NCBI GenBank assembly: GCA_964528035.1 | Contig: CAZGQY010000099.1 | Location: 1-15,552 of the forward strand | Length of the DNA: 15,552 bases | Origin: CAZGQY01 sp964528035 | GTDB taxonomy: Bacteria; Pseudomonadota; Gammaproteobacteria; Methylococcales; UBA1147 | Direction of reading: 5' to 3' | Shown: piece by piece, positions 1 through 7,908 of the stretch | How the letters are laid out: the number at the start of each line of letters is the position of its first letter | Position numbering within the stretch: position 1 is the first letter of the stretch | Translations under genes and position numbers: made by a program | Notes under the pieces: model-generated | Databases searched by the model: none | Told to the model about the DNA's origin: nothing | What the model saw: the letters and a program-made list of their open reading frames with translations, nothing else

Positions 1-182
1 GGGGTACCACACATATAGTTCGACCGGAGTTTGATAATAGTATCGAGAAGTCGTTAGTGAAATATTTTGATCGCTACCTGACAATGAAAATGGGTAATTT
101 TAAAATAAGTGATGATGAAATCCGCGAAGATGGACGCGGAAGTTTGACAGTGCATCCCTGCGGTGAAAGGCGTACAGCATGA
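1..182 (+). CDS. fhcA: Formylmethanofuran dehydrogenase-like subunit A (FhcA), C-terminal end only
   Basis: Partial gene: the reading frame is open from the left window edge (first full codon at 3) to a TGA at 180-182, giving the last 59 residues. The segment starts THIVRPEFD and ends HPCGERRTA, which I recognise as the tail of the FhcA subunit of the formyltransferase/hydrolase complex. In methylotrophs FhcA is an amidohydrolase-type subunit that releases formate from formyl-methanofuran, the last step of tetrahydromethanopterin-linked formaldehyde oxidation in the cytoplasm. The metal-binding active site lies upstream of the window and cannot be checked. The stop overlaps the fhcD start as ATGA, and fhcD and fhcC follow directly, which supports the identification. 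An fhcB gene is presumably further left, but this is inference. Confidence 0.85.
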   Translation, partial: GTTHIVRPEFDNSIEKSLVKYFDRYLTMKMGNFKISDDEIREDGRGSLTVHPCGERRTA

Positions 183-1075
183 TTATTAACGGTGTAACAA
201 TTGACGAAACCTTTGCTGAAGCGTTTCCGATGAAAGCCACTCGAGTAATCATTACTGCACAAAATTCCAAATGGGCACTCATCTCTGCGCAGGCAATGAC
301 CGGTTTTGCAACCTCGGTCATTGCTTGTGGCTGTGAGGCAGGCATTGAGCGGGAATTGACCCCTTTCGAAACTCCAGACGGCCGGCCAGGGGTGTCTGTG
401 ATGATTTTTGCTATGGGCAAGAAAGGTCTCGCAAAACAGCTGGAAACGCGCACCGGGCAATGCGTCCTGACGTCGCCAACTTCTGCAGTTTATGCCGGGC
501 TTGATGAGGGTGTTCAGATACCCCTGGGCAAGAATCTTCGTTATTTTGGTGATGGGTTTCAAATTTCCAAACAAATAAACGGTAGGCGTTATTGGCGAAT
601 TCCTGTAATGGATGGAGAATTTTTAGCCCAGGAAACCACTGGCATGAAAGAAGCAGTTGGTGGAGGCAACTTTCTGATATTGGCTGAATCGCAACCGCAG
701 GCGCTGGCAGCCTGCGATGCGGCGATCGAGGTTATGCGCAAAGTGTCTAATGTTATCCTTCCTTTTCCTGGGGGTGTTGTGGGTTCCGGTTCAAAGGTTG
801 GCTCCAAATATGGAGCATTGGGTGCTTCGACTAATGATGCATTTTGTCCAACACTTAAAGGCAAGACGACCACCGAATTGGGGCCTGAAATCGAGTCAGT
901 CATGGAGATCGTAATCGATGGTTTGAGCGAAGACGATATTGTACATGCGATGCGGATTGGGATTGAGGCGGTCTGCAAATTGGGCACGGGTAACGGTGTC
1001 AGACGGATTACAGCAGGGAATTATGGGGGCAAACTCGGGCCATTCCATTTCCATTTAAGAGAGATTATGTCATGA
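179..1075 (+). CDS. fhcD: Formylmethanofuran--tetrahydromethanopterin formyltransferase (FhcD/Ftr)
   Basis: A 298-residue protein, the normal length for the Ftr/FhcD family. It transfers the formyl group between tetrahydromethanopterin and methanofuran within the Fhc complex during formaldehyde oxidation to formate. Family-like stretches are the N-terminus (MIINGVTIDETFAEAFPMKA), the glycine-rich LPFPGGVVGSGSKVGSKYG segment around residues 194-212, and the C-terminal ending NYGGKLGPFHFHLREIMS. The ATG at 179 overlaps the fhcA stop (ATGA), with an AAGG about 10 bases upstream inside fhcA, so translation is probably coupled. The 3' end overlaps the fhcC start in the same way. The three genes almost certainly form one operon. 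No frameshift or internal stop is present. Confidence 0.95.
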   Translation: MIINGVTIDETFAEAFPMKATRVIITAQNSKWALISAQAMTGFATSVIACGCEAGIERELTPFETPDGRPGVSVMIFAMGKKGLAKQLETRTGQCVLTSPTSAVYAGLDEGVQIPLGKNLRYFGDGFQISKQINGRRYWRIPVMDGEFLAQETTGMKEAVGGGNFLILAESQPQALAACDAAIEVMRKVSNVILPFPGGVVGSGSKVGSKYGALGASTNDAFCPTLKGKTTTELGPEIESVMEIVIDGLSEDDIVHAMRIGIEAVCKLGTGNGVRRITAGNYGGKLGPFHFHLREIMS

Positions 1076-1884
1076 GTACTCTTACTTTTACCTTAAAAAA
1101 TACACCCAAACAGCGGGTGGATATGTCGCCTATGATCGTTGATCGGTTAAGCACAATGTCTATCGCTGAAATTAAAGCAATAACTCTGCAATCAGGGAAA
1201 TATCAGAGATCGGTTGATGAATTGTTTGATGTATATGGGGATCCTGGAGAATCGATGATTATCCGCAGTAGCTGTGATAAATTGGATTATGTTGGCCACG
1301 GTCAGAAGTCTGGATTTATTTCTGTTGAGGGTAATGTGGGTGCCTATTTAGGCATGAATATGAGTGGTGGGGTCATTACAGTTATCGGTAGTGCAGGAAT
1401 TTTTGCCGCCTGTGAAATGAAAGGTGGAAATATTGAAATTAAGGGCAATGTAGGGGATTTTCTTGGTGGAGCGGTGCCGGGTAACAAGCAGGGTATGAAG
1501 GGTGGTACGGTGTTAGTCAAAGGGAATGTAGGTGAACGTGCGGGTGACCACATGCGTCGGGGAATGATTTTGATTGAGGGCAATGCGGCCGATTATTGTG
1601 GTTCACGGATGATTGCCGGAACCATTGCAGTCATGGGCGAGGCGGGTCGATATCTGGGTTATGGTATGAGCCGAGGGACCTTGCTGCTGTGGAAAATGCC
1701 AGCTATACCACCGACTTTTAACGATTGCGGTGCTCACACTTTAACATTTCTGTCGTTGTTTTTTGCATCCATGCGTGAATCGGACAGCAAATTTTCTGAT
1801 CCAGTGGCTGTATTTAACCGCGTTCAACGCTTCGGAGGGGATATGTCCAATACCGGTCGGGGAGAAATTCTGGTCAAAATTTAG
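1072..1884 (+). CDS. fhcC: Formylmethanofuran dehydrogenase-like subunit C (FhcC)
   Basis: A 270-residue structural subunit of the formyltransferase/hydrolase complex. From about residue 80 to 205 it is built of short repeated units of the form GNVGxxxGxxMxGGxIxVxG, the right-handed beta-helix fold shared by the C-terminal domain of the glutamate synthase large subunit (GltB) and FwdC/FmdC. Successive units include GNVGAYLGMNMSGG, GNVGDFLGG, GNVGERAGDHMRRG and GEAGRYLGYGMSRG. The start at 1072 overlaps the fhcD stop (ATGA), as expected for the last gene of a coupled fhcA-D-C operon. The subunit has no catalytic role of its own that I can see. It probably holds FhcA and FhcD together. No strong intrinsic terminator follows. 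Confidence 0.93.
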   Translation: MSTLTFTLKNTPKQRVDMSPMIVDRLSTMSIAEIKAITLQSGKYQRSVDELFDVYGDPGESMIIRSSCDKLDYVGHGQKSGFISVEGNVGAYLGMNMSGGVITVIGSAGIFAACEMKGGNIEIKGNVGDFLGGAVPGNKQGMKGGTVLVKGNVGERAGDHMRRGMILIEGNAADYCGSRMIAGTIAVMGEAGRYLGYGMSRGTLLLWKMPAIPPTFNDCGAHTLTFLSLFFASMRESDSKFSDPVAVFNRVQRFGGDMSNTGRGEILVKI

Positions 1885-2264
1885 GGTCGCGAGAAACTTG
1901 TAATGATTATCGCTTTGAACTTTGTTGGCGTTTTTTGCTAAGTATGAGAAAGCTAATATTTAAATGGAAGAGAACAATCCTAATCGGGTAATGACTCGTG
2001 ACTCTCTAGCTCTTCTCACATTGCCCTGTATGCGGGTTCTTGCGAGTTTACGTCGCTGCGTGGCGTGCGCCAGTGCATTCACTTAACCACAAAAAGTACT
2101 GTTGTTTCGGTACTCTTCTGTTTACTTTCTAGTAGGTTACTGACCTGTCGTCGACATTTCTGAAGGACCCATATTCGGCAGCGTGATTATTCACCTTTTC
2201 ATGTTTGACACCTTCATCTACACTTAAAGTGTATAAATTGATCTGTTAACTGACAGGTGATTAA
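1885..2264. other. Non-coding stretch after fhcC
   Basis: A 380-base gap between fhcC and the next small gene. I see no credible gene or RNA. The only AUG frame worth noting on the + strand (1990-2085, 31 codons) has a poor ribosome site and no recognisable product. A run of six T at about 1931-1936 follows fhcC but lacks a stable stem, so no terminator is called. The right end carries the candidate promoter and palindrome described separately. Confidence 0.6.
2205..2237 (+). promoter_or_regulatory. Candidate promoter with overlapping 15-bp palindrome
   Basis: A perfect TTGACA (2205-2210) precedes TATAAA (2232-2237). The 21-base spacer is longer than the usual 16-18. The perfect palindrome TACACTTAAAGTGTA (2219-2233) fills the 3' part of the spacer and touches the -10 element. 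The small gene at 2265 starts about 28 bases downstream. A dyad inside an over-long spacer is the geometry used by MerR-type regulators, but that link is inference; a repressor site would look the same. Confidence 0.4.
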
Positions 2265-2438
2265 ATGCGATATGACGCTATTTTGGTTCTGGTTTTGGCT
2301 GCGGTGGCCTATTTGAAAATAATGCTTCAGGTCTATCAAAGCATTTCACTGGCACTCGCAGTGTTTTGCATATCAGGAGCATTCGGGATTTGGGCTGGCC
2401 TGGAAAGTGGAAATACCCCGGAAGACGAAAATACCTAG
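2265..2438 (+). CDS. Small hypothetical membrane protein (57 residues)
   Basis: A short gene of 57 codons plus TAG. The ATG at 2265 has an AGGTG ribosome-binding sequence about 7 bases upstream, and the promoter-like elements at 2205-2237 are in the right place. The product begins MRYDAILVLVLAAVAYLKIM, a first hydrophobic helix at about residues 5-20. A second hydrophobic stretch runs from about 28 to 46 (SLALAVFCISGAFGIWAGL). The tail is short and acidic (ESGNTPEDENT). It looks like a two-helix inner-membrane protein. I do not recognise a family and assign no function. It is followed by two hairpins (2437-2459 and 2462-2486) that may end the transcript. Confidence 0.55.
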   Translation: MRYDAILVLVLAAVAYLKIMLQVYQSISLALAVFCISGAFGIWAGLESGNTPEDENT

Positions 2439-2461
2439 TTGCCCGATCAACTTGCAACTGA

Positions 2462-2486
2462 CGATATGGCTGTAAAGCCTATATCG
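2462..2486 (+). terminator. Hairpin after the 57-residue gene, possible terminator
   Basis: CGATATGGCT (2462-2471) and AGCC-T-ATATCG (2476-2486) form a 10-bp stem with one bulged T and the tetraloop GTAA. It lies 24 bases after the stop codon. There is no T-run behind it, so termination is only possible, not shown. A weaker 6-bp hairpin (AGTTGC 2437-2442 / GCAACT 2454-2459) sits just upstream, overlapping the stop. Confidence 0.35.
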
Positions 2487-2558
2487 ATGAGTTGTTTCAT
2501 CTGTTGGTCGATGTAAGTCATAGCTTTTGACCTTTTCAAAATTAATGGTCATACAGGC

Positions 2559-2594
2559 AGAATAGATCAAAACTTTCAGGTTTTGATCTATTCT
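2559..2594. repeat. Perfect 15-bp inverted repeat (hairpin)
   Basis: AGAATAGATCAAAAC (2559-2573) is exactly complementary in reverse to GTTTTGATCTATTCT (2580-2594), with the 6-base loop TTTCAG. Neither strand has a T-run next to the stem, so it is not a typical intrinsic terminator. It lies 68 bases upstream of the ATG of the 87-residue membrane protein gene and could be an operator, an RNA processing or stability hairpin, or a copy of a small dispersed repeat. Confidence 0.85.
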
Positions 2595-2662
2595 TGAGTG
2601 TAGCCTGCTCTAATCCCTATTCGTCCCATCGAACCACATTGATTTTAAGAGGTATATCCACC

Positions 2663-2926
2663 ATGAAAAAATCACAATCGATTAAGCCTGGATCACTCTA
2701 TACCATCGATATTTTTTTAATTAGCTTTGCTTGTTTGATTACAGTCTCCGCCCTGGGCATAGAGGCTTCAAATCAAGGAGAGTTATTCGGTTTGAATCAA
2801 AAGGCGCAGATGGCATTAGAGGGCATGTTGGTTATTCTGTTTTTTATTGGTTTATTGGGTTTCGCCGTTGATTTAATGTACCGGTTGATTAAACGAATTA
2901 AATGCTTACTGACACGGCAAAATTAA
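2663..2926 (+). CDS. Small hypothetical membrane protein (87 residues)
   Basis: I place the start at the ATG at 2663, which has an AAGAGG ribosome-binding sequence 10 bases upstream. A longer frame from a TTG at 2594 would run through the hairpin and has no ribosome site. The 87-residue product has a basic N-terminus (MKKSQSIKPG), a hydrophobic helix at about 17-33 (IFLISFACLITVSALGI) and a second at about 52-71 (ALEGMLVILFFIGLLGFAVDL). It ends in a strongly basic tail (RLIKRIKCLLTRQN), so both ends are probably cytoplasmic. I recognise no family. It is convergent with the PilZ gene, the stops being about 35 bases apart. Confidence 0.6.
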   Translation: MKKSQSIKPGSLYTIDIFLISFACLITVSALGIEASNQGELFGLNQKAQMALEGMLVILFFIGLLGFAVDLMYRLIKRIKCLLTRQN

Positions 2927-2961
2927 TTGCTAACGGTGACATTGTCCTCGAATCGAATATT

Positions 2962-3291
2962 TTAACGACGCATGACACTAACTGTGGCTGGTTTGTTTCG
3001 TCTTTTGGGTCTGGATTGTATATTTCGACAGAATGCCAATGCTACACCTTCATGAGCGATTCGTACGACTTTCGCTGTCATGCGATGAATTTGGATAACG
3101 CTACCATTGTGCTTTTTCACGGCAAAAAACAGTGCGATCGGACTGCCAAAGGGTAGCGCATTAAAATCCGCGCCAAGGTATACACCACGACTGCTAAGAT
3201 TAATAGTTTTGCAATGGTGGCTGGGTTTACCCGGAATCGAAATAAAAACGCTTACATCGACAGGGCTTCTAGAACTGATACGTCGTTCCAT
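2962..3291 (-). CDS. PilZ-domain protein (probable c-di-GMP receptor)
   Basis: A 109-residue single-domain PilZ protein on the minus strand. PilZ domains bind the second messenger cyclic di-GMP. Both binding motifs are present: the N-terminal RxxxR (R4-ISS-R8) and the [DN]xSxxG motif (N31-L-S33-S-R-G36). The remainder follows the PilZ pattern with TAKVVRIAHEGVALAF near the end. The C-terminus is basic (RPKRRNKPATVSVMRR). The ATG at 3291 has a strong AAGGAG about 6 bases upstream. A weak promoter-like pair further upstream on this strand (TATAAC, complement of 3310-3315, and TTGTCG, complement of 3334-3339, 18 bases apart) would give a very short leader. An overlapping + strand frame (2902-3156) is a shadow. 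Its target cannot be told from context; the GGDEF/EAL protein in this window could influence its ligand level. Confidence 0.88.
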   Translation of the reverse strand: MERRISSRSPVDVSVFISIPGKPSHHCKTINLSSRGVYLGADFNALPFGSPIALFFAVKKHNGSVIQIHRMTAKVVRIAHEGVALAFCRNIQSRPKRRNKPATVSVMRR

Positions 3292-3604
3292 TAATTCTCC
3301 TTAGTTTTCGTTATATTTTAATATTATCTGTTGCGACAAATGTAGAAATATCGACAGTTTTTGCTGTTAGATCAACATATGGGCCATAATGAAAATAATA
3401 TTTAAAAAACAATAATATAAAGGTTTTTGTGCGTTTTGCCTGTTGGTAAATGTAAAATTATCGGACAGTTGTTAACCTGAAGGTATTGTACCGCTTTTAG
3501 TGTGCCGGGTGTTTATTGTGTATAACATTATTTATTGAATCAACTCAGAAAGATTTGCGCTTAGGCTTGAACCCTCAGAAAAATAGCCACTGAACAGTTA
3601 TCAT
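3292..3604. other. AT-rich stretch between pilZ and uvrA
   Basis: A 313-base region between the divergent start of the PilZ gene and the 3' end of uvrA. It is very AT-rich, with runs of A and T around 3395-3430. I find no open frame of interest, no RNA gene and no convincing terminator for uvrA. It probably holds the PilZ promoter at its left end. Confidence 0.55.
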
Positions 3605-6445
3605 TTATTTTCCTACAGCTCGACTACGGTTGAATAAATTGTTAAGAAAGTAACCCGTGTGGGATAAGGCATTCTCGCAAATTTGTTCTGGTGTCCCTTC
3701 GGCGATTATCTCGCCGCCCCCATCTCCACCCTCGGGGCCAAGGTCAATTATCCAATCTGCAGTCTTGATGACATCCAGGTTATGTTCAATGACCAGAATA
3801 GTGTTTCCATGGTCTCTTAATCGGTGCAGTACATTAAGAAGTTGCTGAATATCATGGAAATGTAGGCCTGTAGTTGGTTCATCCAGGATATAGAGTGTTT
3901 TTCCAGTATCACGTTTTGATAACTCTCTTGCCAGTTTAACTCGTTGTGCCTCACCACCTGAAAGCGTGACAGCATTTTGGCCCAGGGTAATGTAACTCAG
4001 CCCAACATCAAGCAGTGTCTGCAGTTTACGCGCAATAACGGGAATGACGGCAAAAGTTTCTCGAGCTTCTTCGACAGTCATGTTTAGTATCTGGTAAATA
4101 TTAACGCCTTTATATTTTATTTCCAGTGTTTCCCGGTTATATCTTTTACCTTCGCAAATATCACAATTGACGAATATATCTGGAAGAAAATGCATTTCCA
4201 CTTTAATAACTCCATCACCTTTGCAGGCTTCACAACGGCCTCCTTTAACGTTAAAACTGAAGCGTCCCGGAGTATATCCTCGGGATCGTGCTTCAGGTGT
4301 GGCAGCAAACAATTCTCGTATGGGTGTAAACAGTCCCGTATAGGTTGCTGGATTTGAACGCGGTGTACGACCAATAGGGCTTTGATTGATATCGACTATT
4401 TTGTCGATATGATGCAGTCCTTCAATTTTTTCGCATTCAGCAGGAATGGTACTTGCTTTATTGAGTTCCCGCGCCGTGTACCGGTACAGGGTGTCATTAA
4501 TCAAAGTGGATTTTCCAGAGCCTGAAACTCCGGTGATACAGGTGAACAGACCGATGGGAAAATGGACATCTACATTTTTCAGATTATTACCTTGTGCATT
4601 GATTATGCTGATGCGCTTTTTTTTCTGTGATGCCTGGTTATTGTTGGGTGCTGTGATCTGTAGCCGTCCGGAAAGGTATTTCCCTGTTAGTGACTTAGGA
4701 TGATTAATTATTTGTTCAGGTGTTCCCTGAGCGACGATCTGTCCACCATGAATGCCTGCGCCAGGGCCGATATCGATGACATACTGCGCGGTACGGATCG
4801 CTTCCTCATCGTGTTCAACGACAATGACGGTATTACCCAGGTCACGCAGTCGAATTAATGTATTTAGCAGACGCTGGTTGTCTCTTTGGTGTAAACCAAT
4901 GGAAGGTTCGTCGAGGACATACATAACCCCGACCAATCCGGCACCGATCTGGCTGGCGAGACGGATGCGTTGCGCTTCGCCACCGGAAAGGGTGTCTGCG
5001 CTTCGATCCAGAGTCAGGTAGTTAAGCCCGACGTTTACCAGAAATTCCAGTCTTGCGGTAATTTCCTTGACAATTTTTGCGGCGATTTCACCTCTTGTTC
5101 CGGGTAGTGTCAGCTGTTTGAAAAAACCCAACAGGTCATGGATGGCGCGACTGCTAAGTGTGTGTAATGCCTGATCTTCGATAAACACGTTGCGGGCAGC
5201 CTTATTCAATCGTGCACCGTTGCATTCAGGGCAGGGTTTGTGCGATAGATATTTGGACAATTCTTCTCGTACCATTGTCGAGTCCGTTTCTCGATAGCGG
5301 CGTTCCATATTGGGTAGAATTCCTTCGAACGAGTGACGGCGTTTTCGAATCGACCCACGGCTGGTTATCATTTTAAAGGTGATGGCTTGCCGTTTGCTGC
5401 CATACAAAATAACTTGTTGTGCTGAATCCGGGAGAGTGTGGAATGGGACTTCGGGATCGAAATCATAATGTTCCGCGAGTGAACATATTAACTGGTAATA
5501 ATAAGCGTTGCGGCGATCCCAGCCACGAATAGCGCCTCCGGCCAGACTTAGTTCCGAGTCGTGAACAACCAAATCCGGGTCAAAAAACTGTTTTATTCCC
5601 AGTCCGTCACAAGTCGGACAGGCTCCTTTTGGGTTATTAAACGAAAATATCCTGGGCTCCAGTTCGGTCAAACTGTATCCGCATTGGGTGCATGCATATT
5701 TCTCGGAGAATGTCAGAGTTTTCTTGGTATCGTCCATGCAACACACCAGTGCAATTCCATCCGCAAGTCGTAATGTCGTTTCGAATGATTCAGACAGGCG
5801 CAGTGGCAAATCTTCTCGAATTTTAAAGCGGTCAACAATGGCTTCGATAGTATGTTTCTTTCTCAGATCCAGATCCGGCGGATCATCAAGCTCAAACACT
5901 TCGCCATTGATGCGTGCTCTAATAAATCCTTGATTTAGTAAATCATTTAATACCTGAACATGCTCTCCTTTACGCTCACAGATTACGGGCGCAAGCAACA
6001 TCCAGCGTGAATCAGGTTGCAGAGTCATGACCTGGTCAACCATCTGACTGACTGTCTGTGCCTGTAATGGGGTGCCATGTTGGGGGCAATTGGGAATTCC
6101 TGCCCGGGCATACAATAAGCGCAGATAGTCGTATATTTCGGTAATTGTGCCGACTGTGGATCTGGGGTTATGCGACGTGGATTTCTGTTCGATTGAAATA
6201 GCGGGGGATAGTCCTTCAATATGGTCTACATCCGGTTTTTCCATTAAAGACAGGAATTGTCGAGCATAGGCCGACAGTGATTCGACATACCGCCTTTGTC
6301 CTTCAGCATAAATTGTATCGAAGGCCAGGGAAGATTTACCCGAACCGGATAATCCGGTGATGACGATCAGTTTGTCCCGCGGCAGATCCAAATCGATGTT
6401 TTGCAGATTGTGGGTACGGGCTCCCCGTATTTGGATTGTATCCAT
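3605..6445 (-). CDS. uvrA: Excinuclease ABC subunit A (UvrA)
   Basis: UvrA, the damage-recognition ATPase of nucleotide excision repair, acting as a dimer with UvrB in the cytoplasm. It has two ABC ATPase modules: Walker A GLSGSGKSS near the N-terminus and GVSGSGKST in the second half. Each module has an LSGGEAQR signature and a Walker B (VMYVLDEPS and TLYILDEPT). Zinc-binding cysteine pairs are seen in CTQCG...CPTCDG and CEACKGDG...CDICEG. The length (about 946) is normal and the sequence is close to the E. coli protein throughout. Two in-frame ATGs lie six bases apart (6451 and 6445). I choose 6445 because GGA then sits at normal spacing and the protein begins MDTIQIRGARTHNL, matching the usual start. 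It is divergent from the YajR-like transporter. Confidence 0.97.
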   Translation of the reverse strand: MDTIQIRGARTHNLQNIDLDLPRDKLIVITGLSGSGKSSLAFDTIYAEGQRRYVESLSAYARQFLSLMEKPDVDHIEGLSPAISIEQKSTSHNPRSTVGTITEIYDYLRLLYARAGIPNCPQHGTPLQAQTVSQMVDQVMTLQPDSRWMLLAPVICERKGEHVQVLNDLLNQGFIRARINGEVFELDDPPDLDLRKKHTIEAIVDRFKIREDLPLRLSESFETTLRLADGIALVCCMDDTKKTLTFSEKYACTQCGYSLTELEPRIFSFNNPKGACPTCDGLGIKQFFDPDLVVHDSELSLAGGAIRGWDRRNAYYYQLICSLAEHYDFDPEVPFHTLPDSAQQVILYGSKRQAITFKMITSRGSIRKRRHSFEGILPNMERRYRETDSTMVREELSKYLSHKPCPECNGARLNKAARNVFIEDQALHTLSSRAIHDLLGFFKQLTLPGTRGEIAAKIVKEITARLEFLVNVGLNYLTLDRSADTLSGGEAQRIRLASQIGAGLVGVMYVLDEPSIGLHQRDNQRLLNTLIRLRDLGNTVIVVEHDEEAIRTAQYVIDIGPGAGIHGGQIVAQGTPEQIINHPKSLTGKYLSGRLQITAPNNNQASQKKKRISIINAQGNNLKNVDVHFPIGLFTCITGVSGSGKSTLINDTLYRYTARELNKASTIPAECEKIEGLHHIDKIVDINQSPIGRTPRSNPATYTGLFTPIRELFAATPEARSRGYTPGRFSFNVKGGRCEACKGDGVIKVEMHFLPDIFVNCDICEGKRYNRETLEIKYKGVNIYQILNMTVEEARETFAVIPVIARKLQTLLDVGLSYITLGQNAVTLSGGEAQRVKLARELSKRDTGKTLYILDEPTTGLHFHDIQQLLNVLHRLRDHGNTILVIEHNLDVIKTADWIIDLGPEGGDGGGEIIAEGTPEQICENALSHTGYFLNNLFNRSRAVGK

Positions 6446-6474
6446 CGTCATTCCGAGTCAGAAAAGAACCTGTT

Positions 6475-6504
6475 ACTATAAGTGGTTTTTGGTATTTTTA
6501 GCAA
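6475..6504 (-). promoter_or_regulatory. Candidate uvrA promoter
   Basis: On the minus strand TTGCTA (complement of 6499-6504) and TATAGT (complement of 6475-6480) are 18 bases apart, with transcription expected to start roughly 20 bases before the uvrA ATG. The expected SOS operator (CTGT-N8-ACAG) is missing: only the half CTGT at 6470-6473 is found, and the matching position reads GTGG. Confidence 0.45.
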
Positions 6505-6516
6505 AGGAGAAAGCAA

Positions 6517-7908
6517 TTGGGTCACGATGTAGACATAACCAGTCCGATGAGCAGTGTAGAGCGGCGCGGAATTTTTGCGCTGGCGGGAATATTTGCATTG
6601 CGTATGTTGGGTCTATTCATGATTTTGCCGGTTATGTCTATTTTTGCGGAAGAATTGAATGATGTCACACCCTTTTTGATCGGTATGACAATCAGCGTTT
6701 ATGGACTGACTCAGGCATTATTTCAGATTCCCTTCGGATTATTGTCTGATCGCTGGGGCCGAAAACCGGTGATTGCATCAGGTCTGATTATTTTTGCCGC
6801 AGGCAGTGTTGTTGCCGCGCTGTCGGATTCCATTTATGGTGTACTGATTGGCCGTGCGCTTCAGGGAAGCGGGGCTATTGCAGCGGCTGCGATGGCGATG
6901 GCTGCGGATTTGACGCGTGAAGTTCATCGTACCAAAGCAATGGCGCTGATCGGTATCAGTATTGGCTTATCGTTTGCCATATCTCTGGTTGCTGGCCCTG
7001 TAATTGGCAGTGCATGGGGGTTGCAGGGAATTTTTTGGCTTACCGCGTTGTTGGCTGTTCTGGGAATTGTTGTTTTGTATGTTTTGGTTCCTGACCCCGG
7101 TCATATTCGTTTCCATCGCGATACAGAAACCGTACCACTTCAATTTCGCAATGTTTTGCAAAACCCGGAACTTTTGCGATTGGATTTCGGGATACTTTCA
7201 CTTCATATGGTATTGACCGGTAGTTTTGTGGTGTTGCCGTTATTATTGCGGGACGCTTCATTGCCCGTGGAACAACATTGGACGGTGTATCTTCCTGTAT
7301 TGTTGGCCTCTATGCTGGCGATCGTACCCTTTATTATTTTTGCTGAAAAAAAGCGTAAAATAAAACCTGTATTTCTCGGCTCTATTGTAATAATTTTTTT
7401 AGCGGAGCTTGGCCTGGTGGTTTTTCATACGGATGTTCTGCTGATTGCTGTATTTTTGCTGTTATTTTTTTGTGGATTTAATTTGCTTGAGGCGACATTG
7501 CCGTCAATGATTTCGAAGATCGCACCGGCGGCTTTAAAAGGAACGGCCATGGGTGTTTATTCAACCTCTCAGTTTCTGGGCGCATTTTTGGGTGGCATAT
7601 CGGCAGGCTGGCTTTATGGGCAGTATGGCGTGGAAAGTGTATTTTTCATGTGCGCAGGTACTGTATTTGTGTGGTTTATTGTAGCCTGTTCAATGAAGAA
7701 TCCACGGCATCTTAGTAGCTTGCTGCTCAACGTTGGCAATCTCGACCAAAGCGAGGCGGACGTAATGTCAGAAAAAATATCTGAGATAGAAGGTGTTGCA
7801 GAGGCAGTCGTAATGGCTGATGATGGTGTGGCGTATCTAAAGGTTGACAAGGGAGTGCTGGATTACAGTCGCTTGCAAAACTTGATTCCGAAAACTGCGG
7901 AATTGTGA
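6517..7908 (+). CDS. yajR: Major facilitator superfamily transporter of the YajR type, with C-terminal YAM domain
   Basis: A 463-residue, 12-helix MFS transporter in the inner membrane, very similar in pattern to E. coli YajR, a proton-driven exporter whose natural substrate is not firmly established. Visible hallmarks are RMLGLFMILPV in helix 1, MFS motif A GLLSDRWGRKP (residues 74-84), GRALQGSGAIAAA in helix 4, and MGVYSTSQFLGAFLGG in the second half. Residues about 399-463 form the soluble ferredoxin-like YAM domain typical of YajR (SEKISEIEGVAEAVVMADDGVAYLKVD). The start is a TTG with a strong AAGGAG (6504-6509) seven bases upstream; the next ATG is 10 codons in with no better site. This uvrA / transporter / ssb order is common in gammaproteobacteria. 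Confidence 0.9.
   Translation: MGHDVDITSPMSSVERRGIFALAGIFALRMLGLFMILPVMSIFAEELNDVTPFLIGMTISVYGLTQALFQIPFGLLSDRWGRKPVIASGLIIFAAGSVVAALSDSIYGVLIGRALQGSGAIAAAAMAMAADLTREVHRTKAMALIGISIGLSFAISLVAGPVIGSAWGLQGIFWLTALLAVLGIVVLYVLVPDPGHIRFHRDTETVPLQFRNVLQNPELLRLDFGILSLHMVLTGSFVVLPLLLRDASLPVEQHWTVYLPVLLASMLAIVPFIIFAEKKRKIKPVFLGSIVIIFLAELGLVVFHTDVLLIAVFLLLFFCGFNLLEATLPSMISKIAPAALKGTAMGVYSTSQFLGAFLGGISAGWLYGQYGVESVFFMCAGTVFVWFIVACSMKNPRHLSSLLLNVGNLDQSEADVMSEKISEIEGVAEAVVMADDGVAYLKVDKGVLDYSRLQNLIPKTAEL

Noticed and set aside
1900..1940. Intrinsic terminator after fhcC, suggested by a six-T run
   Set aside because: The bases before the T-run form at best a 3-bp stem.
1990..2085. 31-codon + strand ORF in the gap after fhcC
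   Set aside because: Weak ribosome site and no recognisable product or conserved pattern visible.
2373..2570. 65-codon minus-strand frame overlapping the 57-residue gene
   Set aside because: No ribosome site; its product is not membrane-like or family-like, and it is antisense to a better-supported small gene and spans the hairpins.
2902..3156. 84-codon + strand frame starting inside the 87-residue membrane protein gene
   Set aside because: It lies antisense to the PilZ gene, which has both c-di-GMP motifs and a strong ribosome site; the + frame product has no recognisable features.
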